A DNA stretch of 64,000 bases from contig NQMI01000022.1 of assembly GCA_002270565.1 (NCBI GenBank), positions 62,001 through 126,000 on the forward strand, given 5' to 3'. The notes below the pieces were generated by a model. The model saw only the letters and a list, made by a program, of their open reading frames with translations, ran no database searches and was not told where the DNA came from. Within the stretch, counting starts at the first letter, position 1; each line of letters starts with the position of its first letter. Position numbers and translations under genes: made by a program. Shown piece by piece: positions 24,067 through 34,624 of the stretch. The DNA is from Stenocarpella maydis (Eukaryota; Ascomycota; Sordariomycetes; Diaporthales; Diaporthaceae).

Positions 24067-26491
24067 GGTGGACAGGGATCTCAAAGACGTGGGTGGTCTC
24101 AGAATGGATTGCGGGCCGAACAGGCGAATTTCGAGTGCAATCAGACGAGACAGCATCATTTTCTACACGGCCATCTGTGTTTTTTAATGCCGTGCACAAG
24201 TCCGCCTTCTGCGTGATCGGCATTGGTTCTTGTAAGTGTTCGGGGGGAGAGGCACCGCATGCAGTCCACGTCATCGTATGTCATGATGATTTAACGGGCG
24301 TCGTATGGCCGGCCACCTTGAGAACTATAACCTGAGTACCTACTTCCTAGTATTTATTGCGCATAACATGCTACGTTCAGGAATAGTGCCTAAGTGGGCG
24401 TGAGGAACCAATTCAACAAAATAAACATTGACGGGACTGGGGCGAACAGGTAGCTGTTGGTCGCCCGGGAGCGACAAGGACGGCGATGCTCCCATGAGTC
24501 CTATCATTAGATGTACACCCAGTTAATAAGTATAAGTGCTAACTCGTTCACTTCATCTGCCGTCTGTGGAGGATGAAACCCCTCTCATAGTTTAAACAAC
24601 AACCGACTGGGGGAGTTGTTATTTTCCACTAACAGCGGCAGTAGGAGAGTCTGTTTCCCTATTCCGGAAGTCTTGGTAGTGGTCATTCATGCATTATGTG
24701 CTGATTTCAGCTGGCACTACTTGCTGTCACACATACCAATGCAAGCGTTTGAATATGAGGCTGCTAAAGCACGCAACAGCCTCAAGACATAAAGCACTAC
24801 CCCAGCAGCATGGGATACCGGTATACCACCAGTCAAAATTAGAATACGAAATCCCAAATTCTGGCACATCGAAGGTCACGCCTTTGTATTCTCACACCGC
24901 CGTTTTACATTATGCAGGCGCAACACAATCCGGCCTTTCGGGTTTGGTTCCTGTCGTCCGTCAATGGACTAACTTGTTCGCAGCTACTGCTGTACATTGG
25001 TTACTCTTGGCCACGTCCTCCCACTCTTTACAGATCTCCAAAGTTCTCTCGTATGCGTCCTTGATTTCTGTCCAACTGTCCATTCCGAGTGGCGATTTGA
25101 GCGGAATTTTCTTGCCAGCATCCGTAGCTGCCCAGGTGTGGCCCTAGTCAGCTCTATTATCCACGCAGCGGCTTTTTCAGAGTCTCTGGGGATATCCCTT
25201 GTAACCCTTTGATCAACAATCTAGCCGCTCACGACCTTTTTCTATTATTAATTTTTTTTATTAGTGAAGAGCCAGTGTCAATACACAAAGCTCTCTGGGA
25301 CTAGCATCAACGAGTAGGGGAACACTTACTAAAGGAAGCAGGATGAAATCACAGGGTGAGCTGATTGACACGAATTCGCTATGTGCTGCTAGCCACATAG
25401 TACGATTAGTCAATTAGCCAGTTGAGCCAAAAGACCAGAATTTCCAATCTAGTATTGGAAGTTCCTAGAAGTATATGGAGCCGTCCCCACTGGTAATGAA
25501 CCGGAAATATCTAGATCTCCACACAAGCCCAAGCACCTACCTAAGTACTCAAACACTACCCCTTCAAGCACACAAGACAAAGTATTATTAGCAATCTCAG
25601 TGGTCCATTAACATCATGATTTCGGAATGAAATATTTCATTGGCCAGATGAGCAGATTGGCAGAGAATGGATCCAGACTCAATTACGGATGAAGATATGC
25701 GTAGGGGGATGAATGGGGACCAAATGGATACATGGTCTTGCTAATGGTGTTGATACACATTGTTTTTAAGCTCATTAAAGTCGAACGTTCAATAGTATGT
25801 AGCATACGAAAACAGGGGATGAGTTGCAGGATACCATGAATAACGTACAGGATCTGCCTCGATTGGTAGTGATTGTATTAGGAACAGACCCCCGAGCCTG
25901 ATAGAGGTATTGAAGAACTTGACGGGAAGCATGGCTATACTGAGAGATAGCTAACTACCAGGTAGAGGGGGGTCGTTTGACCAGATATTACAATGCAGTC
26001 ATGATCCGAGATATAACCAAAATTCTGAAGTTAAAGCGCAGCAGTAGCAAAAGCCTATCAGAATCCTATCAAGAATTAACTCTGCCAGGGGCTAATTATC
26101 ATGTTACAAGAGGCCGCTCTACTGCCAGTGCGAACTTGAACAGGCGCTGTTGCAATACGCCGAGAACAAGTAGTTGACTGCAGCCAACACAGAAACGACC
26201 ATTTAATATTACAGTGGTCTATTCTCGCGATACATGCAGATGCCCTCTGAAGTTGACGGCGATACCTGAGACGGTTCTTTTCGAAAGATACAGTAGTTCC
26301 AAATCGACGATGCAGAAATCCGGCTGTATGTTATCGAAGGGTGTGGGTATGAGCTGGATGAGATGATACACAGCCGTACAGTGCTGTGAAGAGCTTCAAG
26401 GACGTCCATACGTTTAAAGTTTGTAGGGGACACAGCTGGCACTGTGGCTTCGTGGCTTCCCAATAACGAAGTACCGTCGTGGTAATGATGA
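24067..26491. other. Gene-poor, AT-shifted stretch
   Basis: 2.4 kb without a supportable gene. From about 24.3 kb the sequence becomes clearly more AT-rich than the flanks and stop codons are frequent in all frames, as in decayed DNA. The only structured site is the palindrome at 25626-25641. Confidence 0.5.
25626..25641. repeat. Perfect 16-bp palindrome
   Basis: AATGAAATATTTCATT reads the same on both strands. A second, imperfect inverted repeat (TTCCAAT ... ATTGGAA around CTAG) lies about 190 bases to the left, near 25440-25460. Function unknown. Confidence 0.85.
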
Positions 26492-27272
26492 CTACCCAGG
26501 TATTGCGCCTACCAATCGAGTCCGTTCCTTGTCTCTGACTGGGATATCACCCACAGCCATCCTCCGCACAATTCTCTTAGCAGCGTCCCTCTTCTCAGTC
26601 TTGCCCCGCCGGTGGCGCTCAGCAGCCGGCCCAGGTGCTTCCAGCAGGGCGATATTGGGCATGCCGAGCGGCCGCTTCAGGGGCCAAGGTATTCGGTCGT
26701 ACCGTCCATTCCGTACCGCCACGTTCTCGTCGGTATGCTTTTCTCAGTTCCTCCGGGATCCCCTTCCCAACCTGCCAGCTCTGATGCTCTAGGATCTTGA
26801 TGAGGTCGACAAATACCGTGTTCTCGGGCAGCTTGACGTCGAATCTCTTGATGCAGGCGAGCGAGTCCTGCAGGTCGTGGCCGACAATACAAATGGACAG
26901 GTACTGGTGACCCAGCCCAGTAAATATCTCTCTTGCTTTCGTCCTCGCCTCGTCCAAGTATAAGTGGAACTCCTCGTGGCAGTCACAAACCTCGTGCCAC
27001 GGATTTTGATTTCGCCACTTGTTTTGTTTCCCGGGGGGGGGGGATCCAGTATGCGAATGGTCTTCTTGCAGACCTGCCGAGTCGGGTGCCGCCTGCTGTT
27101 CTTTGACCCCGAGAGCGGGTTTCGTCGCTGGCGACAGGATGTCCAGGACCAGGCCGGAGGTTTCAGAGGAGTACGCGCCCCTGGGCTCGCACGCCACGAT
27201 AACGGCTTGGTCGCTCTCCCAGCAGTCTGCTAAAGTGACATTCTCGTGCCCGGATTCTTTGGTTCTTCGCAC
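26492..27272 (-). pseudogene. Decayed DEDD-exonuclease-like (Gfd2/YDR514C-type) relic
   Basis: The frame from 27272 to about 26700 encodes features resembling fungal Gfd2-type RNase H-fold proteins: an N-terminal strand AVIVACEPRG with SSETSGLVLDIL, and a central IVGHDLQDSLACIKRF followed by VFVDLIKILEHQ, like the VGHDL...DL...VFDTQ pattern. The expected downstream HNAGNDA box is not found in that frame. A neighbouring frame (26722-26492) has RPLGMPNIALL followed by a Gly/Pro/Ala stretch where the box would be. This suggests a frameshift near 26.7 kb and loss of catalytic residues. A G10 run near 27032 interrupts the middle. Family call is tentative; it could also be an unrelated open frame. 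Confidence 0.38.
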
Positions 27273-27621
27273 ATCGCCTCTGCTCAGAAGGCGTGGTGGG
27301 GCTGCTCCATTGTGTTGTTGTAGCTGATTGGGATATCCTGGTCTTGTCTTGTAATCTTTCCCCCTTGGCGGAGGGCATTCGGGAAGGGGTGTGTGTGTGT
27401 GTTTGGGTGCGAGTATGGGTGTGCAGAAGGGAAGCCGGGGAGGGATCCGCTCGTACTACAGGTGCATTTTTATAAACAAGACCAGCTTTCTTTTCGCCGT
27501 ATGACTGTTTGCTGGTGTAAGTTGGCCTTGGGCTACTTGTCTTGACGGTCTATGCGCGGCTTTAAGTCGGCCTCGACTAGCCTTATGACAACGCTGTTAC
27601 TATTTCTTTTAGTGGGTATTA

Positions 27622-27646
27622 TTTTTTTTTTTTTTTAAAAAAAAAA
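27622..27646. repeat. T15-A10 homopolymer junction
   Basis: Fifteen T directly followed by ten A, a self-complementary tract. It abuts the dispersed repeat copy that begins at 27645. Confidence 0.9.
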
Positions 27647-27727
27647 CTTATCATTGTCAGTATTATATTTATTATTTAATACTCGGTCTTTAACCATTCA
27701 CTTTATGATCACATGTAGGGACCGCTG
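27645..27727 (+). repeat. Dispersed repeat, copy 1
   Basis: About 83 bases alignable to 51396-51474. Shared blocks are AAACTTAT, GTATTATATTTA and GGGACCGCTG at the right end. Differences are mostly C/T or G/A transitions, plus a 4-base gap. This copy is the more AT-rich of the two. Confidence 0.7.
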
Positions 27728-27785
27728 TAGCTCGCGTTACCGCACCAAAGTGGAAAGCTGGTTTCGTTCTTAATCCGATCATAAT

Positions 27786-27823
27786 CCCCCCCTCCCCCCC
27801 CCTTTTTTTTTTAAAAAAAAAAA
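27786..27823. repeat. C7-T-C9-T10-A11 homopolymer block
   Basis: Consecutive C, T and A runs lie about 60 bases right of the dispersed repeat copy. The C-T order is the reverse complement of the A9-G9 block that follows the other copy near 51490-51507. Confidence 0.85.
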
Positions 27824-28944
27824 CCGAGCTTTCTTTACATCGTTGAAATTGCTTCCAATAGCAGAAGGTGCGTGATTTCAGCGTCGCGGTGGACAGATAG
27901 ATATATTGACCGGACCAAGCAGCTATGGCAAGGGCTGAGTTCAAACGCACATCGATCTGTCATGGTAGATGAGTCAATCGGTGCTATGTTCGGCGTGTGC
28001 GGTGCTGACACAGCCTTAGCGTCCTGATGACTTTTGAAGCTAATATTCCAGAAATTATGTGAGTATATGGGTAGTGCGCTTTATTAATTATGCGGTTGAA
28101 CTTTAGTGACGGCCATCTCCTCGTTGGGTGAGGTGGCCAGATCCGACTAGTACTTTACGTCTGGGACATATATCATTGCTGGCCGTGTGTGACCGAGTTT
28201 TCGAAGACGGAGTCATTGCGTGCGGCGTGCCTGATGCATGCTGCCAACGCGAGTTTCCTGATTGAGATGAGATCAATTGATGAGCAAAAAGGCAACTACA
28301 TATGAAGGTGGGGTGGACCGTGACAGCTTCTCAAAGCCATTGGCTAGAGAGATCAGAAGACAGGACAATGCTTGATTCATCGGAGGAATGGAGGTCCTGA
28401 ACCACAGGAAAAGAGGGCATATTCTCGATATATCCGACACTGCGCCAAGTACAACTCTGCCTGGATATTGGGACCGAGAATTTGGGAGAGAGCAGGCGAG
28501 CAAAACCCATCTGATATACCCTGCCACTTGGACAGCCGAGGTGCTGATTCAGGACCACAGCGAGACAAAGTAGCCCCCCTCTGGATGGGCACATTGAGCT
28601 GTCTCACTCCAAAGTTGAACATGTATGATTCTACGCGGCGCTCTCATTCCTCAAAGTGTACCAGGGCATTATATGCGCCATCTACTATACAGAAAGGGAA
28701 AGTGTTGCCGCCAATAGTTGCAACAGTTGCATGTGATGTCCCATTGTTAGCGCACCCTCGGAAGGCTAGAGTCGCACGGTAGTAATCCATTACTAATCAG
28801 AACTAATAAGAACAACCCTCATCGATAGCTCAGGCTCAAGCAGGCGCTGCATCGCTCTATAGATACCAGAGTCATTCATACAAGACCACATCCGAAGTGA
28901 AATCGATCGTTGAACCGTACAACCCAAACCGGTCCCGAGCAAAC

Positions 28945-29756
28945 ATGGCCAAGAGCTTCCGCGAACTGGTCGGCATGCCGCCGTCGACGGCATCCACCAA
29001 GGACAGCGTCCTCGTCATCATCGACGCGCAGAATGAGTAAGCGCCCCCCCCCCGGCCCGAGCTCTGGCATCCCGCCCCCTGGTCGCAGACCCCAGACCAC
29101 GTCCAACTCACACGGAGCGCGCCAGATACGCAGAGGGCCAGCTCAAGACGTCCGACGTTGACTCGACGCGCGGGGCGATCGCGGGGCTGCTAGAGAAGTA
29201 CCGTGCTGCGTCGGCGCCGCTGGTGCATGTTGTGCACCGGACACCTGAGGGCGCGCCTGTGTTCACGCCGGGGACCCGGCTGGCGGCCGAGTTTGGCGAG
29301 CTGGAGCCGCGGGGCGGCGAGAAGGTGGTGGTGAAGGAGTTTGCGGGCAGCTTCACGGGGACGGACCTGGACGAGTTCCTCAAGGGGACGGGGAGAGGCA
29401 AGGTTGTCCTGACGGGGTAGTAAGTCTTTTTTTTCTTTTCTTTACCTTCTTTACCTCGTGGTGTCATTGCTGGTCTCTTGTTGCCATTGGCTGCCCGTGT
29501 TCCCTGGGCAGGAATCAAGATTGAGGGGCTGCCCTGATGGCTGACTTTGCTGCCCGTGCGTCTCAGCATGGCCCATGTGTGCGTCAGCACGACGGCGCGG
29601 CAGGCGGAGGAGAAGGGCTACGACGTGGTGGTGGCGGAGGATGCGGTGGGGGACCGGGACATCCCCGGGGTCAAGGCGGAGGAACTGGTGAGGACGTCGC
29701 TGGCGGAGCTGGCCGATGCGTTTGGCACCGTCGTCAAGTCGGCGGACATCAACTAG
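28945..29756 (+). CDS. Isochorismatase-family cysteine hydrolase
   Basis: Cytosolic-type hydrolase of the isochorismatase/nicotinamidase fold; the substrate is not predictable here. Exons 28945-29036, 29126-29419 and 29567-29756 (introns 89 and 147 nt) give 191 residues, the usual size for this subfamily. The catalytic triad is visible: Asp27 in VIIDAQNEY, Lys101 in [10 protein letters not shown] and Cys134 in [13 protein letters not shown]. The stretch [11 protein letters not shown] after the cysteine is typical of the stand-alone fungal and bacterial members. No signal peptide or extra domain. The second intron splits the Tyr codon just before the cysteine loop. Confidence 0.9.
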
Positions 29757-29987
29757 GTCAGCACTCAGGGCACATGTCGTGCGTCTCAGGGATTGTGTAA
29801 CTGCTGTAAGGTCTGGAGCTTCTAAAGCTGGCGCAACCAGCATCGTCACGATGGCGGGCGCTGCCCGTGTGGGCCCACACGTTCCCGTCCGTTACCTTGA
29901 GCCACAATTATCTACACTAGGGCGGCCCACCCGATCATGTCGCCTTGGCCCAATGGGCCGTTTCGAAACAAACGTGGTAGTCTCACG

Positions 29988-30015
29988 GGCTGGCTGGCTG
30001 GCTGGCTGGCTGGCT
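29988..30015. repeat. (GGCT)7 microsatellite
   Basis: Seven perfect tandem copies of a 4-base unit, in non-coding DNA. Confidence 0.95.
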
Positions 30016-30231
30016 GCGAGGCTACTCGGTCCAGCAGGTGCCGGGCCGCCCCAAGACAAACATCAGGCGGGCGGAGTAGGGCGGAAGACCGGACAGCCGT
30101 GGATCCGGAGGAGGGTCAATGAGCGAGAGGCCCAGGACGCTAGGCAGACCAAGCGTCCAGATTGACAGGCCAGGGCGGACGAGGGACGACGACAAGGGAT
30201 GAGAGACATCGGACGAGATGATCACCTGAGC

Positions 30232-30255
30232 GGGCACCCGGGCACCCGGGCACCC
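30232..30255. repeat. Three tandem 8-base units GGGCACCC
   Basis: Three perfect copies. The unit is partly self-complementary (GGG ... CCC), so the array could fold back on itself. Confidence 0.95.
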
Positions 30256-32187
30256 TGAATGTGTTGGTCTCAACCAGTCTGGAGTTCTGCTGACGATGTT
30301 CCAAAAATAGGGTACATACACTACACTACACACTCGTACTGTGTATATCTATGGATGGGTGATGAGCACGAGGGGAAAAGAAGATGGAGGGGGAGGCCAG
30401 AAGGAGATTCGGAAGTTTGCCGCTGCTGCGGGGTTGGATCTCTGGGGTGGGTTGGTTGATTGCAACCCAGCATCGTTTCTGCTTGCTTACTGTTACACTA
30501 CTGTAGATACATACTCACAGGCTGGCTTCTGCTCGTGGTACCTTGGTTTACTCTCTTCTACCATGTACGGATATTCTGCTGGCGGTCTGATAGGGCTGGA
30601 AATAGCGGGGAGGGAGGGGCGGCAGGTGTGGTTCATTTCCATCCGGCAATAAGGTTGTAGCCCTTGAAACATTTGCAGATCCAGATGACCCAGAATGGGG
30701 TCTTTATGCTTTTCACTATGTGGTGTATTACTAAGTAGTACGGGAGAAAGTATGCGAAGACATGGACCAGGACGAGGAATTGTGCCAAGCGAGATCTGGA
30801 GAGGAGACACTCGAAAGGTCCAAGTATTTATCTGTTCCTCGGAACCCATCATCTTGTGCTTCACGACACATGCAGCAGGCTTGTACGCCCGTACCACTGT
30901 CTCAGATGGAGCACATGGCAGGGGCTTCGCAATTGCCGATGCTTGGTATCTGTCCTCGGCCTTGTACACCGCACCAAGCTTTTCATTCCTTTGTTCCCTC
31001 TCCTTGTTGTCATGTCCTCGGCATCTCACGTCACCACAGAGCTGAAGGGCCCAAGTGGGTCTGGCCTCATATGCCTTGCCAGCCTGTATCCACTGCTATG
31101 TACATACCTAGGTAGAACACTATGCATGCTTGGGCCCAGAGGCGCACTCAGGCTAACTGTCTCAGGCAAAGACAAAGTGCTAGCGCCCACTCCAGCCCCC
31201 ACCGTACCATGCAGTTGGTTCAACACATGCGCTGTGACCTGTCAGGGCCCTGCAATCTCGCTGCTGCCCCCGTCGGCAGGACGGCTCTCGCTTTGTGGTC
31301 CGTAGTACTCGGTAGTGTGTTCCTGTGTGGCTGCGGCTGGATATAGCCCTCTGGCCAGGGCCAGCCACTGATGGAGCTAGCAGGCAGCGTTGAAAAGGTC
31401 TGTGTGGGATCTGGATAACACAGGTCAGGTGTGTGTACTCGGCATGTCTGCCTGCCTTGCATATCAATTACACAGTATTGCTCGGCCTTTCTAGTGTGAT
31501 CCTGCAGACTTGACCTGTTGCTGCTGCTCCCTTGGGACCAACAGCCAACTCCAACAGCCAGCGAGACCCCTCCTCCCTCCAACAACACCACGCTGCCTGT
31601 GCCTGTTCCTTGATTGCATCCAGCATTGCCGCCAACACGCATAATAAACCCACACAGTCCTTTTGTTCGCTGCACCCTTGTCCCTCTGCTGCACGCGAAT
31701 CTTCTGGCTTTCCGTCATGCCCAGAGTGTAATCACGGCGGCCGCCTGACTGGGGTTTGACCTGACGAGCACACATCTCTGCTCCTCCCTCCCACCCTCAC
31801 TTCTTGGTGGCCTCGACCTGCACCGCACCCTGTCAACCCAAAACACACACACACCATCTTCCCCCTCCCAGAAACGGCCACAAAGTAGGACCAACCGACC
31901 CGTCGACCAAATCAAACCTTAAGGGCCCCTGTGCCAAACCGCCAAAAGCCTAAATTGGGCACTCCTCGTCCCAGGCGCAGCCTCCCCTCCTGGACTCCTT
32001 CTCTTTCCTCTGCTCCGTAATGTTAGTTCAGCTTCCTGTCGCACCTCAGCCGTGACCCAGCCACATGTGATTTTATCTGCTCGCCATCCCCCCCGCCGCC
32101 TGCTCCTCCTCCCAGCGGCCACTCTATCCCAGCCCTACAACTCTCCGCCCCCAGCCGCCCCCTCCAGGTAGCTGACCGACATCCACA

Positions 32188-33522
32188 ATGTCTAGCATGC
32201 TGCGGAAGAAGGAGGTTTACACCATAGTAACCCCCATCCCGGGGTTTATCCCGCGTCAGCTCGCCATTGATATCCTCCACAGCCATTCCGAGGTCATCAC
32301 CCTGAACCCCTTGGTCCTCGACCACAAGCCCATCAAGGCGCCCCAGAAGGCAGCTTCAGACGAGTACTACAGCACCTGGTATGAGATCAGCCAGAGGATC
32401 CAGTACGTCCCGGGGCTCGGCAAGATGGGCTCGGGCAAGATCACCTTCAATGGCTGCTTCCACGACATGCCCTGGGGCTTGCAGACTCACATCTACGCTC
32501 CCATGAACGTCGACCTGAGGAACAAGTACCGCATCGCCGGTAACCAGCCCGGCGTCGAGCCTCCCGAGCAGCCAGAGATTGGTCTGGCCTCCCTGGGCGC
32601 CCCCAGCGACGGCCTGTACCTGCGCGACGACGTTGAGATCAAGTGTAACGTCGCCGTCATGTCATTTGTCAAGGCCCAGATGAAGGCTGCGTCCAAGGAG
32701 ATGGTATCGCGCATCATCAAGAAGGCCGAACTCCTCGACGCCGGCGTCCTGCATGCCATGATCGAGGACGGGAGGCTGAAGACCATCAACCCCAACGACC
32801 GGACTGTTCCCACGTCACCGAGGCCGTCCCCCACGTCCCTGTACCACCAGCCTGGCTCCATGTCACCCCCACCTGTACCGTATCAGATCCCCAGGCCGAA
32901 GTCCTATCAGCACCATCACAAGCCCGGCACGCCTGTGCAGAACTCACACTGGTCTGCTCCGTACGGGGGCCATCAACAACCACCTCCACCACATCTCCAC
33001 CCCGCTCATGCGGAATTGCCAGGCCCGCACCACGTTGGCGGCCTAGCACAGCAGGCCCACGCCGCTGGCCAGAACAGCTTTGCAGTTGAGATGCCTGGCG
33101 ACTTCTCTTACCCCCAGACCTCACCGCGACTGCAGCCTCCCCAGCCCTCGCCCACATACAATTCGGACAACGCTTCGACCCATTCATCACACATGTCGCC
33201 TCAGCCAGCCGATGACTGGCGGTGGTCTCAGAGCCAGGCCGCCTCCCAGGGAAACGTCTCCCGGCCTACCTCCGTGTCATCCGACGTGTCCGGTGGGCTC
33301 CAGTCGCCGGGCCTGGACCACCAGGGGTTTGCCTCGGAGCTGTCGACACACAAGGAGACACCTGAGGAGCATAACGTTAACCCGGATGCGCTCAAGAGGC
33401 TCGATGCTAATGTGCTGCCGGCTGAGAAGACGTATGCTCCTTATAACCCCGCAGACTATGCCAAGGGCCGCGGTAACTACCCCGGCCAGGCGAGATCGCG
33501 GAGCTATGGGTATAGCCACTGA
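32188..33522 (+). CDS. DUF7053 domain protein
   Basis: Uncharacterised fungal protein of 444 residues in a single exon. The N-terminal 190 residues form the DUF7053-type domain: KKEVYTIVTPIPGFIPRQLAIDILHSH, a YYSTWYEISQRIQYVPGLG segment, and ending KAQMKAASKEMVSRIIKKAELLD-like helix. The fold of this family is thought to be a lipid-binding START/polyketide-cyclase-like sheet; that is family-level inference. The remaining 250 residues are rich in Pro, Ser, His and Gln, with no domain and presumably disordered, and end YPGQARSRSYGYSH. No signal peptide or membrane segment. The start is supported by the domain beginning within ten residues of the Met. Confidence 0.85.
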   Translation: MSSMLRKKEVYTIVTPIPGFIPRQLAIDILHSHSEVITLNPLVLDHKPIKAPQKAASDEYYSTWYEISQRIQYVPGLGKMGSGKITFNGCFHDMPWGLQTHIYAPMNVDLRNKYRIAGNQPGVEPPEQPEIGLASLGAPSDGLYLRDDVEIKCNVAVMSFVKAQMKAASKEMVSRIIKKAELLDAGVLHAMIEDGRLKTINPNDRTVPTSPRPSPTSLYHQPGSMSPPPVPYQIPRPKSYQHHHKPGTPVQNSHWSAPYGGHQQPPPPHLHPAHAELPGPHHVGGLAQQAHAAGQNSFAVEMPGDFSYPQTSPRLQPPQPSPTYNSDNASTHSSHMSPQPADDWRWSQSQAASQGNVSRPTSVSSDVSGGLQSPGLDHQGFASELSTHKETPEEHNVNPDALKRLDANVLPAEKTYAPYNPADYAKGRGNYPGQARSRSYGYSH

Positions 33523-34152
33523 GGGGAGAGCGCATCAAGAGTTGAGTCTCCAAGCTGGAGTGAGTGAACCGTTTTAAAAGAGGGCGTGTATCATGGGACT
33601 GTGTGGATGGACGTCCCGGCGCATACACGAAAGAGATATTGATGACCATCTGGACTTCTTTTCTACGCGAGGCGTTATGGAGTCTGAGACACGAATGCGG
33701 GCGAACTGGCGCTTCCACGCGCTTCAGACGAGGCTGGCGCTCTTACTTTTTTATGGGATCCACGAGGGAACGAGATGCTACACTTTGGGCCCAGATTCCA
33801 GGTGAGCTCGGTTGGTTTGGGCGGCTGCAATGGATACCAGGCGCGCATATTGGCCACTACATATCTATATTCTGAATGAAAACTTTTATACCCCTTCAGG
33901 GCGTGCCGCAACGTTCCAGGCGCGCGAAGCCATCGTGTGGGTAGGGAAGATCATCAACACGATACGCCCAGGCCGCTGACCTTGAGCGAGATCTCATCCA
34001 CCTACCTAGGAAACAACGAACGGGCAGCAAAGACATTCACAAGAACCTAGTCCAACAATGAACTCCGACGAAGTAACAGGGACCGAGATGCCGAGACGGC
34101 CATAGAAGCGCATACAGCCCCACAGCCAGCCGGGTTTACAACACCAAGGCTC
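33523..34152. other. Intergenic
   Basis: 630 bases: 3' flank of the DUF7053 gene and then the end of the P450 relic on the other strand. No other feature seen. Confidence 0.55.
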
Positions 34153-34624
34153 CTACACCCTGGGGCGCGGCTTGATCTCGGCTTTCAACTCGTCCTTCCG
34201 CCAGGCCGTGTATGTCTTCTGCCGGTCCAACCAGCCTGTCCGGATGCAGCTTCATGTCGAAGTTCCAGATCGTCCTGGCTAGGACCGTCTTGGTCTCGGC
34301 GTACGCTAGGCTGGAAAAGACATACGGGTGATCACGAGGACCTTGACAGGAGCAGAGGGATGTAGCGTGGTGATAATGACTCACTTTCTGCCTATGCAAT
34401 TCCTAGGTCGGAAAGAAAAGGGATCTTAGAGGCACAGCAGCGTGGCCAGGGGCTCCGGGAAGCGCCGCGCCGCGCCGCGCCGCGCGGAGTATCGTGCCGG
34501 CCTTAAAAGTTGTCGAACACGGCCTGCAGCTGCCCGTGCCACTCTGCGTGCTGCAGGCGGCGCATGCGGCGGTGTCCCGCGTCGTCGGCGTGGAGGATGT
34601 TGACGACACCCGAGACGGTCTTGT
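34153..34624 (-). pseudogene. Cytochrome P450 remnant (internal deletion)
   Basis: Two P450 pieces survive on the minus strand. Nearest 34624 is a C-helix-like piece, ILHADDAGHRRMRRLQHA, ending at a stop near 34504. After about 60 bases (including a GCGCC repeat) comes the heme region, PFSFRPRNCIGRN, split by an intron (donor GTGAGT, acceptor TTTTCCAG near 34311) from LAYAETKTVLARTIWNFDM. The end GWLDRQKTYTAWRKDELK, with stop at 34153, is in a different frame, so a frameshift follows LHPD. A stop also lies just before the heme loop, and the first glycine of FGPRNC is Arg. Roughly 300 residues between C-helix and heme loop are missing. It lies head-to-head with the DMATS relic. Confidence 0.7.
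34462..34486. repeat. GCGCC pentamer repeat
   Basis: About five tandem 5-base units at the point where the two surviving pieces of the P450 relic meet. Confidence 0.85.

Larger units (their letters stand above)
27273..28944. other. Gene-free stretch with homopolymers and a dispersed repeat
   Basis: 1.7 kb with no supportable gene. It contains a (GT)n-like run near 27390, two T/A homopolymer junctions and one copy of a repeat also present at 51.4 kb. The right end should hold the promoter of the isochorismatase-family gene. Confidence 0.55.
29757..32187. other. Long intergenic region before the DUF7053 gene
   Basis: 2.4 kb without a supportable gene. It contains two short tandem repeats (29988-30015 and 30232-30255). 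From about 31.5 kb to the ATG at 32188 it becomes strongly C/T-rich on the plus strand, as in long fungal promoters and leaders. Confidence 0.55.
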
